Of a DNA stretch of 64,000 bases, positions 26,235-64,000 are shown piece by piece. The notes under the pieces are model-generated. The model made no database searches, was not told where the DNA came from, and saw only the letters and a list, made by a program, of their open reading frames with translations. Made by a program: the position numbers and the translations under genes. Each line of letters starts with the position of its first letter. Position 1 is the stretch's first letter. Source of the stretch: Datnioides undecimradiatus (taxonomy: Eukaryota; Chordata; Actinopteri; Lobotiformes; Datnioididae); assembly GCA_008933995.1 (NCBI GenBank), contig WARS01000090.1, positions 4,785,314 to 4,849,313 of the forward strand. Direction: 5' to 3'.

Positions 26235-29200
26235 AGGATAACGTCTTTAAATAATTTATTCATTTCTACAACAGACCATATGCAGTGATTCATCTCTTTG
26301 AAATATTAAAATGAACAGAAATACACAACCTCTTTAACATTTCTTTACAGGCATTTGTAATTAAAAAAAAAAAAGAAAGAAAAAAGCTAAAGTGTCAGGG
26401 AGGCTCCAGAGTCCTGTTGAGGATCCAGACTGATGAAACTGTAAAGGGGAATCACATCATTTGCAGTCCGCTGTGCTTGTTTTATCACCACCTGCAGAGA
26501 ATTACTGAATAAATCACAGCTGTGGCAAGCGGTTACCACACCGTATTCTCTAGAAAGGGGACAAAGAGGTATTCTTTTAAAGCCAAGCACCAATTTGCTA
26601 ATAGTGAAGCCAGTTGACATTATGGGGGCATGGAAACAACCTGGCAGAGAAAAGATTTAACCGTGCTGACCACTCCTGATTTTCATACGACCAAAACCAT
26701 GACTGTATTATACTCTGAGCTGAGCTTGAAGAAAAATAAAGTCTTGAAGGGAAGCATGTTAAATCAGCTGAACATGACCTTTGTCCGTGACCTCCACGCC
26801 CATCTCCCAAAACCACAAAAGATTTCTGGGTAATCGCATTACCCCCTGCAGGGGTCCCCAGTCAGTCTTTTAACTCGTCTTATGCCTGATGAACTTACTC
26901 AAAGACGAGATGAAAAAAAAAAAATGCTGTAAGCACTGGAGGAAAAATCTTTTCTGATTCTTTCTTTTCCCATCAAAACAAATCCAAAGTGCTGAGACAG
27001 TTGATTTGAGAAAACCAGGACCCTTTTAAGCTCATTTAATCTTCAGCGAGGCCTCTCATTGGTATTTAAATACTGCTGCAGAGGACTCAGTCATTTAATT
27101 GTTATAAATGATATATTATTTATTATGTGAATATACATTATTTTAACATGATCAAAAGGAAGCCAGCCACATTTCTTTTAAGGTTGGAGCGTAGAAACAT
27201 ATTTAGCATAAAAATCACTGATGTTTTTACTTTTATGTACTGTAGAACTCATTGCATATCGAGAAAGCGCCTAACATCAACATGAGAGGAACTTCAAGTT
27301 TTTAAGTGCTAGGTGTGTTTTAATATTCTGCACAGAGACAATGAATGATGAAATATTGACCAATCTTTAAAACGGAGACAAAACAATATTTAAAGCTCAA
27401 CAAGAACAGAAAATACCTCCCGTGTCATCACTACGCTACACGTCCTCATCCGTTGATTTGTCAAAGCTGCTGTTGGTCGCTAAGGTTACAAGGCTCCCTT
27501 TGGATTGTGTTGCATCTCATTCCACACAACAGTCATGGCAACCATACCCACGGAAATACAGTATTAAAGGACTATGCAAGAAAATAGCAGTAATGCTAAG
27601 CATGCTTTCAAGCTTTCAGTGTACAGGACATACATATATTCAGTCTTTATCTAAGGCAAGTGTATGTACAGAGTAACGACGCCCAGCACACCCCCAGGCA
27701 ACTCAAGGTCAAGTCTTCAATAAAATACTACAAGCTCGTAGCTTTCTGCATTCTGCGGTCTGCTGATTCACCGATGTTCATTTTCAGATTTCGTGTGTGT
27801 GTTTGCTTTAAGACAGAAAAGAAAATGACATCACATTATCTTACTGTCTATTTTAAGATCTCTCATCTTTACACGGTTCTTTCCTCATGCACCATGGCTT
27901 TTCGTGTTACTTTACATTGACTTTTTACAAGATGCGAAGGTTAATCCATTTAAAGATGACTGCAAAACACTTCCAGTCTTATTACAATAATAATAGTCAC
28001 ATCTTACATCCTGAGAATTAAAAAAAGTACAAGAAAATGGACAGGTGGAATTATTCAGGCGCACTGGGGGATCATACAAGAGCTGAATGCAGTTTGTTTT
28101 TTTGTTTTTTTTTAAAAAAGGACTAGACAAATATAAGCAATATGATAAAACCATAAGAGGAAATGCTTCTTTTCCCCACTGCTACTGGTTAAAGAAAAGA
28201 TGACATTGCTGCAATTTTGGTATTTTTCTTGCTTGACAGTTTCCATCATTTTAAGTGTCAGCATATGGGTCCGTACACAGTTAAAACTGTATAGATTTGG
28301 AAATTGTGTGTTTTCATGTTAAACGTTCCAGTATGTATGTTATCGGTCTAGTTCTCGTTCCCCGCATTACAAACATCCAGAACAGGACAAACAAGTTGCC
28401 CATTCTGCAGTGACAAATACAATTACAACACCCATCCCTGCTTCTTGTCATTGGAGAGGGAAAATAAAAATATGGCTATTCGTGATCATTCTCACACATA
28501 AAATATTTACTGTTTTACTCCCGTGTCTTAGAATGGCCACAAGTAACTTAAATATAAAAAAGGTCTTCGAAGATACTAATTATTGACAACATTAAGCAGG
28601 CATTTCTGACCCTTGTGTCAGTCCGTTGTCAGCGTCCTAACCAGACCATAATCACTCTTTAACAAAACGCACTGGAAAATAGATGCATTGAAACTTTAAA
28701 TATAGTAAATACTTTGCAGTTTCTAATGATTTTTTTTTCTCTATTTAGTTCACTGACATCACAACACTCAAGCAAGTCCTCACAGGAAAATAAAATTCAA
28801 TTCAATTTTGTGTTTGATTAATGTTATTTTTATATACTTTGAAATCAAGGTGCTGGGTAGGAGGAAGTGTTCAAGGTGCCGTCATTCTTCTCAGGGAATG
28901 GTCTGCGGGTGGGTGGGTGGGGGGGTGGTTGTTGGCAGAACCACAGTTAAGGAGTTATGCAGTCAGTGTCCTTCATATATGTGCTCTCTTCAGACAGTCC
29001 TTTTACATCCACCTTAAAAACGGACATGGATTCGGACCTCCCCCCTCGTTTTCTGTCCACTGAAATCATTCAGTAGTTCTACTCATTTTATATCAGTGTA
29101 AAGGAGGGAAAGGTACGAGGCTACAGTAGATTTTTCTAATGAAACATTCTGGTATTCCCTCCATCACAACTCAAGGGGGAGGTGTACACACATCTAATTT

Positions 29201-29301
29201 CTCGCCCTACCACGTTTCTCACTCTAATCCAATTTTCTCCCCGTGCTTCTTTTCCCCGCGGCCTCTCTCTGTGCCTTCGTGTTCATCTCAGTCTGTTGCC
29301 C
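26235..29301 (-). other. htt: htt 3' UTR (inferred extent)
   Basis: About 3 kb after the htt stop shows no splice-bounded coding segment on either strand. It is A/T-rich, as expected of a long 3' UTR; human HTT also has a long 3' UTR. The lower end is a guess from a minus-strand AATAAA at 26260-26255 that is followed by a GT-rich stretch. Another AATAAA lies at 27124-27119. The true cleavage site needs transcript data. Confidence 0.45.
26255..26260 (-). terminator. htt: candidate htt poly(A) signal
   Basis: On the minus strand this reads AATAAA. About 25 bases downstream is a T/G-rich stretch containing TGGTGTCCGTG, which fits a cleavage-stimulation element. It is about 3.04 kb after the htt stop. 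The alternative AATAAA at 27124-27119 has a less obvious downstream element. The choice is an inference. Confidence 0.35.
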
Positions 29302-55972
<26,671 letters not shown>

Positions 55973-58900
55973 TTTAGCAATCAAGAGTAGGCAAGCTAGC
56001 TTGGCTAGCTAATATTTACTATGTGAGCTAACTAGCTAGCAGAGAGGGGACAAGTTAGCGCACGGTGTGAGAGCAAACAGTGCGTAGTGCGACGAGAGTG
56101 TTAACACTGCTCGCGACAACTACCACCGGCTCTCCGCCTTCTTTTCCTGCAAGATATCCCTTATTCTTTGACAATGTTTTCCCTAAATGAACAAAATGTT
56201 GTTTGATAATAAGCCATCTTTGATGCAGCGTTGCGTTCCCCCGACAAATCGAACCAGGAAGTAGCATATGTGAGCGCTTGACAGAAAAGGCAGGGGTTAA
56301 AGCCAGTGGCCAATCAGACTCCCGCTTTATGTTGATTGACTTTAGAAGGAACCAATGTGTGATTGCACTTTTTTTCCTTTTGTTGTTATTGTTGCTGTCA
56401 CGGGACCGATGAAATCCAGATTGTAAAAACATGTTTGAACGACACCGATGCTGTGTCCGTGGCTTTTATCCCTGCGCCATGAAAGATAACCGTCAGGTGT
56501 GAGAAAGGGGAGGTTAAGAGAGCTTTATGTGGATCAAATCAATAAGAAAAGCACGTGCACGAAAATCTAACTTATCTGGATCTCACCGTCACACGCATAA
56601 TTATACTGTAGTTTATTTTAACCACCATATCTAACACGGTGGAAGTTGGGAGGAGAATGAATTAAAAAAATGACAACAGCCCAATATAAAGAGACAAGTA
56701 ACTTAAATGTATAAGAAATTCATATGCAACGTTTAAGGGAAAAAGCGGTGAGAGCTTAAATACGAATTCTTACCTGTGGCAACATCCTCTGGCACCACCG
56801 GCGCAGATTGATATTGTTTCTTGGACACAAGATTTTTGTAGTATGACACTTTCTACTTCTAATTCCTAACTTATTTTCTCTAACCTATTCTAATTTATTC
56901 ACAAAATGTATATCTCACACAAATAAGTCAAGACACAAGTATTTTTATACAAATGGCAGTGTATTGTTTCATAATTACAAATGTCAGATATGGTACAACA
57001 ACCAGTGATACAACTTGTACAAGAATTAACAATGACTGCAGTGGTTGAACGACATGACTGTACAGATACAAAAAAAGAAGAAAAATCAAGAAGTCCCAGG
57101 CCCCGCTTGAATACCAATAATGCATTTGTCACGCCTCCCTTCCTTGAAAATATCACTTATCTAATGTATCTGGCCAGAGGAGTGTGAAACCCCGAAGAAA
57201 CTCCAAGCATTTAGCAGTAAATATCCCATAACTAGACTTAAGTGACACCAAGGAATTGTGGATCTCTCACTTTTAAACACTGCTAGTGAGTGTCATCCCA
57301 GTTTTTCAGGGGAACCTCGCCATCACCGCCTTGGAGGAAGGCAGGAGAGAAGGAATGCTTGTCATGTATTCAAATGGGGCCAACTCAGCTGGTCACCTTG
57401 CCATTTATAAAGTTGTCCTCAGATACCAGTGAGATATGTTGGCACTAGAAGGTCATCATTTACATATACAAGGAGCCTGAAGTATTACAAACCGATACAT
57501 GCTTGAGTAATAAAACATATGTAATTTTTAAAACAGGCATTACAATGCACTTAGTGCGGACATTCAAAACTGTTGAGCTGTTTAAGTTCCTTTATGTTAA
57601 GGAATTTCTCTCAGAATGGACGGAATGATAAAGAGGTTGAAAGAAAGGTGGGATGTCAGAAATTAAGTTGGTTATTGGCACATACAATAAAGGCTGACAG
57701 TCTTTCTTCAGTAAATTTGTTGGATAACAAAACAAGTTGGATTTAGTTAATGTTGCTTTTGGTATCATTGGCAAAAAAGTTAAAGACACTTCCTATAGTC
57801 ATTGTCAAAACACACCAATAGTGCAATGAGACTAAACAGAACTTCTTTACTGCTATATGGATGGTATGAGAGTAAAGTTGAAACAATGACAGAGGCATGG
57901 GTGGCAAACACAGTTTAGTTTCCCTGTGAGAGTGAGTGAAAGTGTGTTAGAGCTTAGTTACATGTTAGAAATACATAATTTACAAGATCTTTGAGGCTAA
58001 AGGCTAAAATCTACATAGGCAAGAGAAATTCGCTTCAAAATGTGCCTGAGAGCAACAAAAATAAAAAAAAATAAAAATAAAGACACTCAGAAACTCAAGT
58101 GAGGACAAGCCAGCAACATGTTCGATTCCTGATTTTTTGATAATGGAATGTGCAACAGGGGACAACATTAAAAAAAAAAACAAAAACAAAAAACAAGCTA
58201 ACTCTCCAAATTAGTTAAAGAGATGGGGAATTCTAAGAGTACCATTTCAAACATAAGCGGTCTCGAGTAAGTTTGAAAATCAATTTAGTGAAATTCAAGT
58301 CCTAACATTTTGAACTACTGCGTTGTCGTACGTCAATGCTTCATATTGAACAAAAGCTGAATTTGCATTCAGTGTAATATAAACGCACACTCAAAGCGAA
58401 CATGTCCAGATTGGGTATTCACAGCATTAAAAAAAAAAAACAGGTGACGGGGAGTAAACAGCGACTGCCTCAAAAGCAAAATGGTTTCAGATGCTTCTGA
58501 AATGCCAGTGAGAACAAACACAAATGGTGAACATACTGACTCCTGATTAGAACACACTGGGAAATGTACAGAAAATGTATTTGTTCACAAGCGCCGGAGG
58601 AAACGCTTCTTCTACGACAAAACAAAAGTGCACAAAAAAAATGGTGGTTCTGCAGGTGATCAAGTGTTCCTGTACATGGATGTTGGTAACTCTGCAGGCC
58701 GGAGTTGAAACACAATTCTCCACGTTTCTCCTCATCTACATACATCCAAGCAACTGTCTCAAGTCATTCCTATGGGTGAACAACATACAAGACTTCAATG
58801 GAGTAGTTAAAGGTGGGTGCTGTTACAGTTAAGAAATGTCATTGTCATCTAGTACAAACACAGCTAAAGCCACATGATCTAACTGGAGGTCTACTAGCAG

Positions 58901-59100
58901 GTTATGTGGCCAACAGACACTGTGCTATCTATGATCAACAGGCGCAGAGGCCAAAGCAGGCTGTATCTTGACTCAGCGCAGAGGCTAATAGCTGCTGACA
59001 GCTGAATCAATGGAAGTTAGTTTGATGCAACAGCAATTTGTTATCTAGATGAAGCCCTTGTCAGCTGCAGGTCAGATCTCTGATACAGTCCCATCGTTCC

Positions 59101-59131
<31 letters not shown>

Positions 59132-60384
59132 GGTTTCGCTCTCCAGTCAACCTGTCCTCGGCTTTCTGTTACACTAAAACATATGGGTGGCTAATTACGA
59201 GGATATTTCAAAGAAAGGGATTTCCACTCTTCACTTCAAACAGATTTAAAATAACTGGACACGTCAAGAAAAGAAGAAGAAGGGAAAAGCACGGTAGCGC
59301 GACAAAGGAAGCAGGAGAAAAGAACAAGGAATAAAAGAAAAGTCACCTAAAAATTGCTTTGCCTGAGTGAATAATGTAACAGACTTTGACTTAACAGCTG
59401 TGCTCCCAAAGGATACACTGTCTGGCATCTGAAATTAATGTTTGTGAGCCTTTTGCAGCTCATGAGGGATTTTTGGAGAGCTCCAGGAATGATAATGATC
59501 AGGCTTTGTATTACAGGGGGGCCTCTGCTATATTTCTTTTGTATTTTAAAAGTGTCTCATTATGCACGTGCTGACTAAAAGTTTGTCGGAAACAAATCCA
59601 TGCCATCTTGCAGTAATCAAGTTGGTAGAGGAACCCAGAGGACAGTTTACTACACATGCCACCTAGTCTAGAATAACCTGCCTAATAGGGCTGGGGGGGG
59701 GGTTGATTAGCGCTTCCAAAACCAACTTAAATAGAAAAGGGCAGGTTGAGATTTGGGAGACATACAGGAAGTCTTAAGCAGCATGGCATCAACACAGCAA
59801 TGTTAGACTAGATTCGTTCCTCCCATATCGTTTGGATCTATGCTCTTTATTCAGATCTACCTGAGCCTTCTTGAGGGGTGCAGAGGCTAAGGGTTAGTTC
59901 GGAACCGAGTGGATCTAATGTGCTAAAAAAAAAGAAAAACAAAACAAAACACGTCACGTCGCCCAAATGAATGACAAACAAACAGCACGTATAAAAACAA
60001 AAAGGCCTTATGCTACATAGAGAAAAATAAAAAGACTACTGGTACTGTGCTTCTTAAAAAAACTCCCCAATACACATTATCCATACTCATTCCAAAAGAA
60101 AATAAACAGGAAATAAAAATGTAATGTATGCATTCAAGTGGTACTTTTATGGCTTTTTGTACAATACAACCTTTAGTGAAAATATACATCTAGACATAAA
60201 TTCAAGTACAAATGTACAAAATCTTTAAACTCATACTTTTTTCTTTAATTATAATACACTTTTAATACAGCTCATAAATACAGGTCAACATTCACTGAGT
60301 TCCTAAGATTTGCGCTCGGTTGGAGTTTGTGGTGAAGTTCAGCGGCGAGGGGGGTGGGGGGTGGAGGCAGGTGGAGGGAGTGGT
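55973..60384. other. grk4-htt intergenic region and grk4 3' UTR
   Basis: No splice-bounded coding segment is seen on either strand. The part from about 57 to 60.4 kb is A-rich on the plus strand (T-rich on the transcribed strand) and probably contains the grk4 3' UTR; a minus-strand AATAAA occurs at 59851-59846 and another at 56899-56894. It includes an (ATC)10 array at 59102-59131. The part next to htt (55973-56300) should hold the htt leader and promoter. It has no TATA box that I can identify but several GCTAGC/TTAGC motifs. Confidence 0.5.
59102..59131. repeat. (ATC)10 trinucleotide array
   Basis: A perfect ATC array, possibly inside the grk4 3' UTR (GAT on the transcribed strand). Confidence 0.95.
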
Positions 60385-63198
<2,814 letters not shown>

Positions 63199-63895
63199 CT
63201 AAATGGCTTTGGCAGATAAATTAGAGCTTAATACATTTCAATTTTTTCAGTTTGAGCCCAGTTCTTTATCATGAATCAACACACAAAAACAGAGACGTGG
63301 GGAGTTCCTGTGATGCTGGATAAGTCATGACAGTTTTATGACTAATCCCTCTAGCTCAATGTATACAAGGCACACGTGGACATAGTTTGCATTCGATCCT
63401 CTTGACTTTATGTATCTGACCCCACATAATCTAATAAAGATACATAAGATAATAAAGATACAAATCCATACACTCTGGGGTTAATGCAGCGCCACCGTGG
63501 ACAAACTTTGTGAGCGTCTCCATGAGAGGCTCTGGATAATATTACCAACACGCCACCTATATTACAGCAGGCTTATGAAGTGGATGAGTGCTGTTTAGTG
63601 GTTTGGCTACTGACGGACACTCTCACTGGCCCCGTTGTCACCCAAAAGCGGGTGGCTCTCACGGTCAGCAAGGCAGTGGCTTCTCACTTTTTCGCCATAT
63701 CTCTGACTCTCACTCAAGGTTCCCCTTGTATCTCCTCTCCTTTCACAACTCTTGCCCAATTTACACCGAGGTTCAAAGCAGACTCTCACTTTCTGCTCTT
63801 GACAGCTCAGGTCCCTTTTCTATTTTGGGCTGTGGTAATAGCCATCTCTCTGACATGGCAAAGACCTCCCCCCTTCTCCTTCATCCCACATTCTT

Positions 63896-63971
63896 ACCCC
63901 CCCCCTTCCTTATTATCTTTCTCCCATTTCTTGCTGACCCCCCCCCCCCCCCAAAAAACTCCCCCCCCCCC
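63896..63971. repeat. C-homopolymer cluster
   Basis: Several runs of 7 to 16 C separated by short A or T segments near the right edge, within grk4. Run lengths may be unreliable in the assembly. Confidence 0.8.
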
Positions 63972-64000
63972 TCCGGGGTCTTTGAATCTGCTGGACCTCG

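Overview
The window is animal nuclear DNA, almost certainly from a teleost fish. Genes are split into many short exons with GT-AG introns, CA/TG arrays are frequent, and the genes are compact: huntingtin's 67 coding exons span only about 26.7 kb, close to the roughly 23 kb known for pufferfish and far below the human gene. Huntingtin carries only four glutamines at its N-terminus, as is typical of fish. The species cannot be fixed from the sequence.

Three genes lie head to tail on the minus strand, in the order of human 4p16.3 (GRK4, HTT, RGS12). From right to left: (1) the 3' end of grk4, a G protein-coupled receptor kinase, with the last coding exons between 63138 and 60385 and the rest beyond the right edge; (2) a complete htt from the ATG at 55972 to the stop at 29302, with a candidate 3' UTR to about 26.2 kb; (3) the 5' half of rgs12, with its ATG at 23406 and four long-form exons down to 15660, then an intron of over 15 kb that runs off the left edge and contains a likely alternative first exon at 4427-4477. 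No plus-strand gene is supported.

I read the exon boundaries by hand from splice signals and recalled family sequence. The htt exon phases sum to one uninterrupted frame of 9489 bases (3162 residues plus stop). That is strong internal evidence that the model is right, including a 48-base exon 10 that is easily missed.

The genes have no known shared operon-like function. grk4 phosphorylates activated receptors, rgs12 is a multidomain regulator of G-alpha and Ras signalling, and htt is a HEAT-repeat scaffold. The shared order reflects conserved vertebrate synteny. The human neighbour MSANTD1 (between HTT and RGS12) was not seen.

The most interesting observations are: an in-frame, phase 0-0, serine-rich cassette exon inside htt intron 12 that would land directly before the caspase-6-type VLD-G site; a second in-frame upstream acceptor adding 37 residues to htt exon 64; a GC-AG last intron in grk4 that chooses between two C-termini; an alternative rgs12 first exon; CA repeats close to splice sites; a hAT-like MITE; and an unclassified interspersed repeat present in both an rgs12 intron and htt intron 1.
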